A stretch of DNA of 64,000 nt, taken from positions 1,426,001 to 1,490,000 of the forward strand of contig LSRY02000016.1 of assembly GCA_001643675.2 (NCBI GenBank), in the 5' to 3' direction. The stretch is from Monocercomonoides exilis. Its lineage: Eukaryota > Preaxostyla > Oxymonadida > Polymastigidae. This document shows positions 32,305 through 43,504 of this stretch, one piece after another. The position numbers and the translations under genes were made by a program. How positions within the stretch are numbered: position 1 is the first letter of the stretch; each line of letters begins with the position of its first letter. The notes under the pieces are model-generated. The model ran no database searches and had not been told where the DNA came from. It saw only the letters and a program-made list of their open reading frames with translations.

Positions 32305-35300
32305 TCAATTTGCCCCCGATGCCCCAGGCAGCAGCGACAGGTAGAACTGCGTCAAGCTCTCCACCACCCCGTCTTTCGTCGCCTGTATCAACAGCTGCGC
32401 TGCCTGCGGGGGAAGCGCCAGCGTCGTCACGAGGCTCGTGCTCACATTCTCCACAAAGGGAGCAAAGCGCTTCCCTGCCTCTGCATGCCACTCCGCGCAG
32501 TCCACACACAGAAGTCTGCTGTTCGAGTCTGCGTGGAACGCCGGCCACGTTGTGACTGCCTGCATCACTGCTGGGTGCACCACATTGCACAGAAACGTGC
32601 ACAGCCCAGCCTGCTCGCCCCAGAGGATGGTGAGGGTGCGCATCACTTCAGCCACCCCGCGGCGCACGGCGAGGATGGCTGGCATCGCGCCGCAGATGGA
32701 GATGACGTGGGAGGCGGTGCAGAAGGAGCCGCTGGGGGGTGATATGGAAGAAGACGAGGAAGAAGAAGCAGAAGCAGAAGCAGAAGCAGTAGAAGCTGAG
32801 GAAGAGGAGGAAGAAGAAGAACCGTGTGTGGATGTTAAACAGATCGATTCGACACCCATCCATTGCGGGGAGCCATAGCAGAGGCAGTAAGCCAGCGTTT
32901 GCAGTGTTGGTACGAGAAACGGAGTGACAGCTGAGTCGCCGACGAGGAACTGGAAGACAGACGGGGCATATTCTTTGACGGTGGTGAAGAACTGGACAAA
33001 AGCACAGACGACACTGTTGCGCTCGCGCTCTGTCTCGGAGGATGTGGAGAGATAAGACTGGGTGCCTGAGGAAGGAGTAGGGGCTGTGTGGTTGATGAAG
33101 GAGAAAAAGAAAGATTGAGTGTTTTTAATTATCCATTGGTTTTGTAATGAATGGAAACAAATGTACAAGTTAATACATTGAGTTTATATAAAAACAGAAA
33201 GAATCAAATAAAACAATGATCAAACAATAATAAATAAATAAATAAATAAAAAATTATATCTCCAAACCATCCGGCTTCACAATCGGCAGTATCCTCCTCG
33301 CGACCACTGGCCATATCTGAGTTAGTGTCGGCACCAGCATCTCCTTCATCCGCTGTGCGTAATGCCCCATCAGCAGCAGGCTCTCCCGCAACACCGCCGC
33401 ATCCGATGCCTCTGCCATGAGCGAGTCCACCACCGCCGTCAGCGCAGCCCCGCAGTGCACCCCAATCACATCCCGCATCCGGCGGAAGAAGAACAAGCAC
33501 TTCAGCTTCAGCTCATTTGAGTGTGTGTTCTGAGTGACAGAGACGATCGCTTGCGCGGCGGGGAGGCAGGCAGCTCGCATTTCGGCGCTGGCGTTGCTGC
33601 CGATCTCCTTTGTGATGATTCCAAGTGCGGTCACACTGAAACTCAAAGCAGGCATGTTCAAGGTGGCTTGCTCGGATTTGTCAATGGAGGAAGAAGAAGA
33701 GGAAGAGGAGGAAGAAGAAGCTGATGATGATGTAGCTGCTGAAGGTGAAGTGGAAGAAGCCGATCTCAAACTCGCTAGTTTTTGCGCTGATTCGTTCACA
33801 ACTTGCACAGGAAGTGCGATCAAATGCTGCAAACACCTCAGTTTCAGCCCAGCGTCGAGCGTTGGGGAAGACAGGAGAACACCAGCTGCTCCATAAATGT
33901 TGACAACAAGGTCGTATTCGCTCTCCTTTGTTGGATGGGCGCCGTCGACGAAGTTGATGAGGGCTTGCAGGATGGAGGTTTCATTGGCTGCTAAGGGGCG
34001 AGGAGGAAGAGAAGAGGAAGCAGAAGAGGAAGAAGCAGAGGAGGAAGAGGAGGCGGAGGAGGAAGAAGGTGAAATGGAAGAAGGTGAAGTGGAATTTGAC
34101 ATATTTTGAGAAGCAGAAGAAGACGGTGAAGTGTTTGAAGAAGAAGAAGAAGAAGAAGGCGCATAATCCATCCCAGAGCCAAACACATCCTCTTTCTTCT
34201 TCTTCGGCTGGTTCGCCTGCACTTTCTGAATGTTCCTCTTTGTCAGCCTTGAAAACGCCAATGTTAATGAAGCTTTCTCCATTCCAACACCAGAATCAAA
34301 CAGAGAAGAAGAGGAAGAATTTGAAGAAGCAGAAGAAGAAGCTGTGCCTTGCCTCGCAATTTGATGCATATTCTGCTTTGGCGAAAGCGCTTTCACGATT
34401 TTTTCGAGGAAGAAAGACGCTCTTAATGCAACTGAGTGGTTGCTGTTGTGAATGCCCGGGGCTCCCAAGAGAACAGGAATGATCTGTGCGAGTATATCGC
34501 TGTGATTCGCATACACCGCCGTCATCTTCTGCAGCGCTTCAAAGAACTTCCACCCGACCAGCCTGGAGGGATGCTGCGGGAAAGGCAAGGAAAGCACAGT
34601 GGAAACCGCACTGCAGATGAGCGAGTCTCTCTTTGTGAGCTCTTCGGGCGTGGCGACAGGGGCGACGCAGCACAAAGAGCAGAGTCCCAGCTCAATCGCA
34701 GGGACTGTCTGGAAGCAGTCACAGAGGATGATGCTATTTGAACGGAAAGAGGAGGAGCAATTGGCAGAGATTGAAGCAGAAGCAGGAGAGGTAGAAGAAG
34801 CAGCAGAAGCAGAGGAAACTGGAGATGGGGCTGGATAAGGCGCAGGGGTGGTGGAGAAAAGAGAAGACAAGCCAGGTGAGACAGCTGGCTGTGGTGGTGT
34901 GTGTGACGAAGAATGCACAGATACACACGCATTCATTAGCTGGATCGCCTGCTGCAGACAGCGGTTCATCCAGTTTCGGATTGCCAGCCCATCCACTTTG
35001 CCCACGCCAACCACTATCCGCTCCATCTCCCACCTGACTCGCACAAACTTGCCCCATTCATCAGCATCGTCCACTTCATCATCGCCATCTCCTCCTCCTC
35101 CTCCTCCTCCGCTCCCTCCACTCCCTCCTCCTCCACCTGAATCCTCCAACCCTTCTGAGTCTTCTCCCCCGCCCATTCCAACGCCTGCCGAGAACGGAGA
35201 CATCGACATCTGCGCAGACAGAGCCATTCTCGAGCCAGCAGCGTCGAGTATCGAAGGAGCACATGCTAACAGCCTCAGCACATTCTGAGTTGCTAATCCG

Positions 35301-37234
35301 CTTGCTTCCACATTCAACGGTGATGCCAACATCAGAGGTGTAATGTTTGCTTGCCTCTGTTGTCGCATTGCTGGGCCGGTTCCCATGGAATTGGCTGTGT
35401 TTGGCGCATTGGCCATCCACACCCCGCTACCAACACCCATCATCCCCCCCATCGCAGCTCCTGCTGACGGAATTGCAGAAGCAGCATTCTTCTGTTGAGC
35501 CGCTGTTGTTAGCACTTGAGTCTTCACTTTCCTCAGCAGCGCCACCAGCTCCAGCACCGAAGGCCCCACTGCCCCTGCAACCGCATCATCACTCGACTGC
35601 AGCCAATGCAGCGAAAGAGGCACCCACTGCAGAAGATATCCCAGACACGCATCAATCAGCGTTGCTAGCTGTGCTTTGTCCAACACAGGGGCAAGCCCAC
35701 CTAATCCGGGAAGTGTGCTGGGGGCAGGAGCAGGAGTGGCAGCGAAAGAAGAGTAAGACGGTGTGTGCTGCTCGCTCAGCTGCTTATGCGCATTCATAAT
35801 TTGCAGCCCAACTTCATTCAGAAGCTGTGCCAATGCTATCTTCAGCACTGAAGACGTATCAGGAATAGATGTTGGTGCGAAGGATCCTACAGAAAATGGC
35901 CCAGCTGTCGGCGGAGATGTGGCAGAAGGAGACGTGCCTGTGAGTCCCACAGACGAAGACGCAGAAGCCATTGACATCTCAGAAGGAGCAGGGGTGTCGC
36001 ACGGGAAGCACATGATAAGAGAAAGCAGGTCAAGCGACTGGATAAGCTGCATCTTCACAAAAGCAGGTGAGTTGCGCTTAATCAGTAGGAGTAGCAGGCG
36101 CACCGCTTCCGCTCGCAGCTTTTCCCGCCCTTCGATGCCTGCAGCATTAGCTGTGGATGCTGCAGCAGCAGAAGCGGTAGATGCAGATGTTGATATCACT
36201 CCCAGTTTTTTCACAGAAAGCTCTCCGTCGCCTGCTCCTCCTGACCCATCCAGCGCAGACACGCTGCGGACGAGTGGGCAGACGAGCGTGGAGACGCCCT
36301 GAAGCGCCGCAAGCTTCGGGTTTCTGCCCAAAACTGGAGGGCATCCAAAGGCAGCTGCATTTGCGAGTGCCGAAGGAGATGGTGTAATGGAAGAAGGGGA
36401 AGAGACAGATTGTGCAGGAGGAGAAATAATTTGATAGATCAATCGCAGAAAGGAAGGGTTAACGAGCAGCGTAATTTCAATCCAGGCTGCATATTTCTCA
36501 ATTACCTCCAAAGTCAAAATTGCTAGATCAGTCCGTGTTTCCCAGTAGCCAGACATCATTTTTTCCCAGGTGCTTACAATAACATTCACACAATCGGCTT
36601 TCATAGCATCTTTGAAATCTCTTGCAAGATTAATAGTTGCTGAGTCTCTTTTTCCATCACCGCATATGACAAGTTCATCAACAGCAATCATAATATGGTT
36701 CAAAAGGCGAACTTGACCCTCACTACCTGTTACCGAACCAAACAAATCCCTAAATGCACTTCCCCATTCATTTGGATATTCAACTTTCACAACTATTGCA
36801 AAAAGTTGAGCAAATTTCTTTGTAATATATGGTGGTTCATTGTCTCCAACTTGAGAAACAAAAGAAATCATCCAAGCTCGAAATGATTGAAGTGCAGTTG
36901 CATCAAAGCCTGCATGAGCACGATCAATTAAATCACAGAGTCTTTGTATACACCAAAATCTCACTTGAAGAACTTGCGTTTTGGCAAATAATGAACAAAG
37001 TGTCTATAATGTGAAAATGAAAAACAAATATCATTTACAAATTTCATAGTAAAGTAAAAAAGTTGTGCAATGACATCTATATAATCAAAAATAATTTGCT
37101 TAACAAACTTGAAGACTAGATGGATTATTAGTTTGATTTACAGCAAATTGAAGCATTTGCATTTGTGTTTCACGACTTTGACGAAAGTCGTTTGCAGTAA
37201 TAATTGCATTTTCTATCTGATCCAAATCTGTCAT
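32305..37234 (-). CDS. exportin-T (tRNA exportin), three exons
   Basis: Exons 37234-37109, 37003-33268 and 33083-32305; introns of 105 bp (GTTTGT...TATAG) and 184 bp (GTTTGG...CACAG). All phases fit, giving 1,546 residues starting MTDLDQIENAIITANDFRQS. Exon 2 continues with CSLFAKTQVLQVRFWCIQRL, a typical importin-beta/exportin-T N-terminus. PPYITKKFAQLFAIVVKVEYP matches the Xpo1/Los1 helical region. Exportin-T carries mature tRNA out of the nucleus with Ran-GTP. It is longer than the usual near-1,000 residues because of Ser-, Ala- and Gly-rich inserts encoded by TCC/TCT and GGA repeats (about 32750-32820, 33690-33740, 34000-34150, 35085-35135). GC content in exon 2 and 3 is well above the surrounding AT-rich DNA. 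Confidence 0.88.
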
Positions 37235-40200
37235 TCGTTGATAAACAGAATATGCAAAAATAAAATAATCTGATCTGCGCGTAATATATTTTCATCCCAA
37301 TCATTTAGATGAAAACGGAATAATCAATGTTATCGTTATGAAAATAAACAGAAAGAATAAACAAACAAGAAAATATAATTTTAAAGAACAAATAAATGCA
37401 AATGATGGGTGCACAAAACAACAATTCAAATTGATTATGCTGAGAGATGTCATTTTCAAAATTCTTTGAAATGCTGAAATGTTTTGAATTTTGTATGAGA
37501 TGATAGAAATTGTTAAAAATATTGAAGAAGTCTTTACGGTTTGTTTTTTGCAATTAGTTATCAAAATAGATAAAAATAAATTATAATGAAAGCTATTTAT
37601 TGGGAAATTTTTAAATAATGTTTTTCAATTCAAATAATATATTCTTATGCATTATCTTTACGATGTCTAAAACATTTATGTTTTGTTTGTGCGATATAAT
37701 TTCGCAAGCTGAAAAATCATTCATTTAAAAAATTTTAAATTTCATTTGTAAAAAATGATAAAGCTTGTTTTCATTCATTTGAAAAATATATTTTAATATA
37801 ATTATTATATTTTTATTTATACATTTTCATTTTCATTTCTTTTTTTGTTATTCAAACAGAATTTGAAGCATCGAAATAATGTGAAAAAATAAAGTGATGA
37901 AATAAGAAATATCAGATAAAAAAGATAATCCACAGTTGGTTCAATCAATTCAATTTGACTTGATGGAATTGAACAAAGAATGGAGAACGATGTGTTATTA
38001 ACCTACACAATAACATTAATATCTGTGGTTGTTTCGCTCCACTTCTGATCAACAACCTTCCAGCAAGACTTTTCCTTCTTTTCAGCAGTTTTTGACCAAT
38101 TTTGATCTTTCACCATCACATTCTCATCATTTTCCGACGTGAGCCAAAACGCGTCCATCTTTGGATTTTCAAACTTTTTCAGCATTGTGAGAAGTATCTT
38201 TTTCTTTCAACAAACAGCATATTCAAAAATGGCAATTTGCAAGCCACAATCTCCATTGTGTTCTCTTTCCTTAAAGAAAACACCATTGCCAATGCAAGCA
38301 GTTACATCTTCTCATCAAAAACAAAAATCGCCTGAACAATCCGTAAAGAAAAGATATTTTTCTCTGAAAATATTTTCAGAGAAATAATTGGGCTTTATGC
38401 TGCTAGTTCTGTTGGGCGTTATGCTCATCAAAAAACAGCAAATATTCTTGGAATTTTGATTACTGAATCAATAACGATGTATTTAATCATTTCCATTGTG
38501 CTTTTTCCATTCTTCTTCCTCTTTTATTTCAATCCAATCACATCAATCAGAATTTTTCTTAAGTTTTTCACTCGTCATGAAAGATGAAGAAAAAAAAGAA
38601 ATTTTGGATGATGAAATTGATGTCAACAAAGATGAGAAACAGAAAGAAACTTACACTAAATACTGTGAACATCATGAATTATAGAGCATATGATTGGATC
38701 AAAATTCATTGCTCAAAAGAAAAATATTGTTCAAACAAGGAAGTGGTGAGAATTGTGCAATTATTGAATATTGTCACCAATTATGCGATGAATGCTTTTT
38801 ATGAAGGAAATAATCACATTATTCCCAAATAACACATTTCATTTTTTGAGAAAAGAACTATATGCAGCATCAGTTACATATTCTCTGTAGATGATACTGG
38901 AATTAAAGTGTTTCGTGAAATGCTAAAAAAATGCAAAAAAATATGACAGCTGAATTGACAAATTATTTGGCGAACGTTGAAAATGCCACTGGACACAGTT
39001 AGCTAATGAAAATGATGAATTTACAATTTGCATTGATGAAATTAGGAAGACGTGTGTGCTCTTAAAAAAGAAAAGAAAAGAAAAGAACACAATCACTCAT
39101 TACTGCATGCTTTGTTATTTCAATTAAGGATTCATAGAGCCAAAGACAAATATGGAGGAACAAATACTCAATATATGGAGACATCGCATTGAACAATTAA
39201 ACAAATTTAATGAAGAAAAGAAGAAATTTTCAATTGAAATATTCTGGTTGTGTTTGCGAAAAAGACACGCAAATAATGATATTGTGTTATTCAATCAAAT
39301 GACATTCACTTCAAAGGCGAAATCCATAATAATCTTCTGAAATTCCTTTTGAACAGAAGCAGACACTGATTGAATGTCTCATCGATGTGTTTCTCATTTC
39401 TTTTGAAGAAAAAACGAAATTAAAAATAGAGTTTCTACGCTTTTCATAATTCCATAGCACAGTCCAAGAAACTGGAAAACCTTACAAATAATATTGACAT
39501 TTTGGCTTTCTCCTTTTTTTCATTGAATTCTGGTCTTCTTTTTTTATGTGCAAAATATCCTTCCCTCGATATTGCCAGCCACTTTCCTTGTCCAAAAAAT
39601 ATCGCAAACTGCTCTCCCTGCCTTATGTTCCAAAATTCTATATAATTTTGTGCAGATTTTGTACTTCACAAAATTCCATCCTCTTTTGTCTTCATTCAAT
39701 AAAATATCAGCTGAATTTGTTTTCACCTCTTGTTCCAAATAAAAATCGTATATCTTGCGTAGCTTCATTTGTTTCCCAATGGCTATATAATAATCTGCTC
39801 CATTCTCATCGTGTTGCTCCACAAAGCGGAGATTGGCCATTTCAACAATAAGTCTGTTTCCTGCACTTTGGAAAAGATGCAGATGGAAATATCTTCACAA
39901 CATATAGAACAATATAAAATTACATTCATTACGTCTTTTTGTGTAATGAATAAAATTATTGCATTTTCTTGCCCATACAATTTCAAATATAAATCAGAAA
40001 GAATTTCAAAAACAATTCTTCCCATCATTGTATGTTGTCTCCACAGGAAATAATATTTCTAATTCTGCAGGACAGATTCGCACTCTGTTTTCTCTTTTTG
40101 TCAACTGGCATTCCAGTTCAAAAAAGAATAATTCGATCATTGTATCCATAACAATAAACCGAAAAGATTAAGCATTCCTTATCTTTGTAATTTCAAATCG

Positions 40201-40439
40201 AAAATGGAAACACAAGATGGAACGGTATCAACACATATATTTATAGGACCGTTTTGAGTTTTTATTTTCATCTTATTCTTCTGCAAAATATATATTCAAA
40301 ATCAATTTTTATTATTTTATGGTGTTGTTTTCTGAATGCGATGCAATTTAAAAAATGCAGGAGACGAACAACACAAAAAAGTTCACTGGTGTGCAATTGC
40401 AGTTGTATATAAATTCTTATTTATTGGATTTTTTTTTTG
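37235..40439. other. 3.2-kb region with possible gene relics
   Basis: No complete gene supported. Minus-strand codons at 38185-38003 look protein-like (contain KTAEKKEKSCWKVVDQKWSE) but lack a clear continuation. Plus-strand fragments at 38139-38832 and 39152-39340 and minus-strand fragments at 40028-39544 have plausible composition but are broken by stops and frame changes. They may be remains of old genes. The segment 37301-38000 is plain AT-rich DNA. Confidence 0.3.
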
Positions 40440-41756
40440 TTTTTAATTGAAGAATTATTAGACGAATTGGAAGATTGCAATGAGGATGAACAGAAGCAGT
40501 TAATACTTGAAATGAATTCGTTGATCGAAGAAATGAACATAGCAGAACTCATATCTGTTTTCAAAGCAGGTCTTTTAGATGCATTGGACAAAATGATTGA
40601 AGAAAGGAAAATAACTTTGAAAAATGCGCTTGTCTTGCTAAAGACTTTTGGATTTAGCAAGGAATTGAAACGTTTATGGGGTTTGAATGATAAAAAAACT
40701 TTGCTGAGCAAAAAAATTGAGAAGATGATAAAAGAAGAAATTGAGAAGAAAAAAGAAAAGAACGCAACGCTGCTGACTGATCTTTGTGAATGTTATATAA
40801 TGCTGCATGGGTATTTTGACTCCGGAGATGAATCAATTCCAATAATCATGTCTTGTCTTCTGAAAGCTGCTTCAAACAAAGAAGAAGAAAACGAAGCGGA
40901 GATGGCTTTGTTTGCTCTTTGTTCTTTTGACTGTTGTGTATGGGTTCTTTATTTCTTTTTTCATGTAATTATTTTTCTTCTTGTTGTGTTTAAAAAGTTT
41001 ATAAAACGAGAGCTGTATCTGAACGAAATCAAAGAAATTATTCAATACAATCAAATTCATAGCAATCTGACTCGTTTTGCTTATCAATTGGCTTGGAAGT
41101 TTTTAATTGACAGATTATATGAAGATGAGAAACTTGAAGAAGTGATTGTGAATGAGCTGTATTTTGTGAGAGAAGCAGCAAAAGAACTAGAAGAGCTACA
41201 AAAATGTGTAAATTGGAAGAGAAAAGAAGAGAAAAGAGGGGTGAAAGAAACGAAGGAAGTGCAGATAATTAAAAGATGGCTCCAAACATTGGAGACTTTT
41301 TTTCAATATTGCACATTGTGGAATAAAGAAAATATTAGGCTTATCGGTATTGTTGCTCAGATATTTCGAGCATCATGGAATGGTCACATAAAAATTGAAA
41401 GCTGGAGAATTTGTTTGCTCAGCGAAGCAGCAAAAAGTCGATGCGTGAAAGTTGAAGAGCTGTTGAAAGGCGGAGCAATTGATCTCTTTATAGTGGTGAT
41501 GAAGCTACCAACGTTGAATTGCAATGAAATAAATGAATATATGTCATTTTTTTATTCGATTTCAATACGATTGAAAGGAAATGAGAAAGAAGAAATAGAA
41601 AAAGTGAAAAGAAGAGAATTGAAAAAGAAAGTGTTTGAAAAGATGGAGGAAGAAGGATATGAAGATTTCATGAACGGGATGCGCTTTTGCTTCGCTGATG
41701 GAACATATTACTATCTGTTGGTTGATGAATATTCACATTATTTTGTATATCTATAG
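40440..41756 (+). CDS. oxymonad-type helical repeat family protein, 5' end unresolved
   Basis: The protein contains ELYLNEIKEIIQYNQ, RFAYQLAWKFLIDRLYED, VIVNELYFVREAAKELEEL and FEKMEEEGYED, motifs I associate with a multicopy family of oxymonad proteins of unknown, probably scaffold-like helical repeat function. A stretch encoding a hydrophobic run (VWVLYFFFHVIIFLLVVFK) is best read as a 60-nt intron, 40938-40997 (GTATGG...TTTAAAAG), phase 0: it has no stop and is a multiple of three, but family members lack this stretch and removing it brings the FIKRELYLNEIKE segment into line. There is no ATG between the upstream in-frame stop (40410) and the ATG at 40512, so the first exon lies upstream or the gene is truncated. 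Family recognition is from memory. Confidence 0.65.
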   Translation, partial: FLIEELLDELEDCNEDEQKQLILEMNSLIEEMNIAELISVFKAGLLDALDKMIEERKITLKNALVLLKTFGFSKELKRLWGLNDKKTLLSKKIEKMIKEEIEKKKEKNATLLTDLCECYIMLHGYFDSGDESIPIIMSCLLKAASNKEEENEAEMALFALCSFDCCVWVLYFFFHVIIFLLVVFKKFIKRELYLNEIKEIIQYNQIHSNLTRFAYQLAWKFLIDRLYEDEKLEEVIVNELYFVREAAKELEELQKCVNWKRKEEKRGVKETKEVQIIKRWLQTLETFFQYCTLWNKENIRLIGIVAQIFRASWNGHIKIESWRICLLSEAAKSRCVKVEELLKGGAIDLFIVVMKLPTLNCNEINEYMSFFYSISIRLKGNEKEEIEKVKRRELKKKVFEKMEEEGYEDFMNGMRFCFADGTYYYLLVDEYSHYFVYL

Positions 41757-42615
41757 ATTATCCCAACTCGAATTCATTTAGTATTCTTCCATCTCTTCTT
41801 TATTCATTTTTAAGCGGAGCATTCATTTTTGTGAACGTTGATAGATTTTTTCTATCTGATTGAAAACAGATAGAAGAATTCTTCTGCATATATGTATGCT
41901 CATTTTCTGCATCCTAATGTTTTGAGATAGCCGTATTTAAATAATCCGTTTTATTTAAGTGTTTATTGAAACAGTGGGAAAATAAAGCATATTCAACAAG
42001 CATTCATGATTGATAAGCTAAATAGACATTATTTAATCGAGAAAAATGTACACATTTGTGATGTTCAACATATTGTTTTTAGAACACCGCATCTTTTTTA
42101 TTGCAAGGAAGAAAACTTTTTTCTGTTCAATTAACCACTGTTCTGTTCCACTTTCAATTGTTAGCAAAAAAATTCAAAAATGGCATAACTTTTAACAGGA
42201 AAACACTGATTGAAGAAAATGAAAAAGAAAGTTTATTACAACGACATATACGGTGTTAATTTTTTGTTGAAGCAAAATTGGACATGAAGAGGAAAAAGAT
42301 ATGGAAAAAGAAATAATCATTTTCATTCAATCAACATCAGAATTCACTGTGTTAAAAAAAGAAAATTTTTGTAAAAGAATGCTCAATATATTCTTGTTAT
42401 CAAGCACGTTATGATAATGAAATCTGAAACTTTTTTTTTGCAAAATACATATTATTCATTCTTAAAAATCTTTATAAAAGTGAAAGATTAATAATAAAGG
42501 CCCTCAAACTTTTTTAACATAAAAATCTTATTTTTTTATACAATGAATGATGCCAAAATAATTAATGAAAAATTTATCCACTTTTTTTCAAAAACTTTCC
42601 CATAATAAAACTTTG
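41757..42615. other. AT-rich spacer
   Basis: 859 bp before the ATG8 gene with no supported gene. A small hairpin (TTTTCTATCTGATTGAAAACAGATAGAA region, near 41850-41880) follows the preceding gene and might lie in its 3' end. Nothing else recognised. Confidence 0.4.
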
Positions 42616-43314
42616 ATGGCAAGCCAAAAACCTGTACGCTTTAAAGATAAGTTTTTGTTTGATGTTCGCAAGCAGCAATCAGAAAAACTTCTGTATTTTA
42701 GAATATATTTGTTTTTTTAACGCAATATTTTTCATTGGCAAATAGGAGAGAGCATCCTGATCGAATTCCAGTTATTGTTGAGAAACTGGAGAAAAGCACA
42801 TGCCCTGGTTTGCTTTATTGTAATCATCTTTTTCATTTTTATGCAATTCATTATTTTGTGGATTTTTTTATAAATTATTAATTATTCTATCGATATAAAA
42901 AATTTTTAGATATAGATAAAAAAAAGTTTTCCATATAAATTTTAAAAGCTGAAATGTATTTTTTATCTTAACTCAATAGGTTTTTGGTTCAAAAGGAAAT
43001 GATGATGGCACAATTTATTTATGTTATCAGAAGGAGGATTTCTGTGTGAGATTTTCATATTTAAATTGTGTATTTGTTTAAAAATGCAAAACTTTTTCGT
43101 GATTTGATATATATTGAACACTATGATTTGTGACTTGAAGCTTCGAGATGATCAATCTCTTTTTCTTTTTATAGACAATCGTCCTCCATCGATGTCTGCC
43201 CCATTGAGCTCTATATACGAGAAATTCAAAAAGAAACATAAAAAAGATGATGACGGATTTCTTTATGTTTTGTATACAGATCAAGAAACATTCGGAGAGA
43301 AAGATTTTGCTTAA
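42616..43314 (+). CDS. ATG8: ATG8 autophagy ubiquitin-like protein, five exons with a 16-nt microexon
   Basis: Exons 42616-42692, 42746-42807, 42910-42925, 42980-43043 and 43141-43314, giving 130 residues. Diagnostic blocks: REHPDRIPVIVEK, then DIDKKKFLV, then AQFIYVIRRRI, then SLFLFIDNRPP, SSIYEKF, DDDGFLYVLYTDQETFG. The third exon is only 16 nt and supplies the DIDKK part; without it exons 2 and 4 do not fit in frame, and with it the alignment to Atg8 proteins is continuous. TFG is followed by EKDFA, so Atg4 would cut after the Gly to expose it for lipidation to phosphatidylethanolamine on autophagosomes. Introns are 53, 102, 54 and 97 bp, with donors GTATTT, GTTTGC, GTTTTC and GTGTGA. I am confident of the family; splice sites are hand-placed. 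Confidence 0.92.
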
Positions 43315-43504
43315 TAAGTATTTTTTTACAACATTTTCATTTCAATTGTTGTCTATGTATCTTTTTTTTTGTATAGTTCTGCACTGTTTTATCAATCATC
43401 TTGTTTTTGATTCTCATTGATTGTTATTTTTGCATATTTGGTATTATCATCAATAATGTGAATGAGATCGTAAATCCCTTTACTAGTATAAGAAATAATT
43501 GTAA

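Noticed and set aside
33521-36387. Plus-strand open frames across exportin-T
   Set aside because: Shadows of the minus-strand gene, with repeat-derived Glu runs.
40437-40439. TTG as start codon for the oxymonad-type repeat protein
   Set aside because: Non-ATG starts are not expected here; an upstream exon or truncation is more likely.
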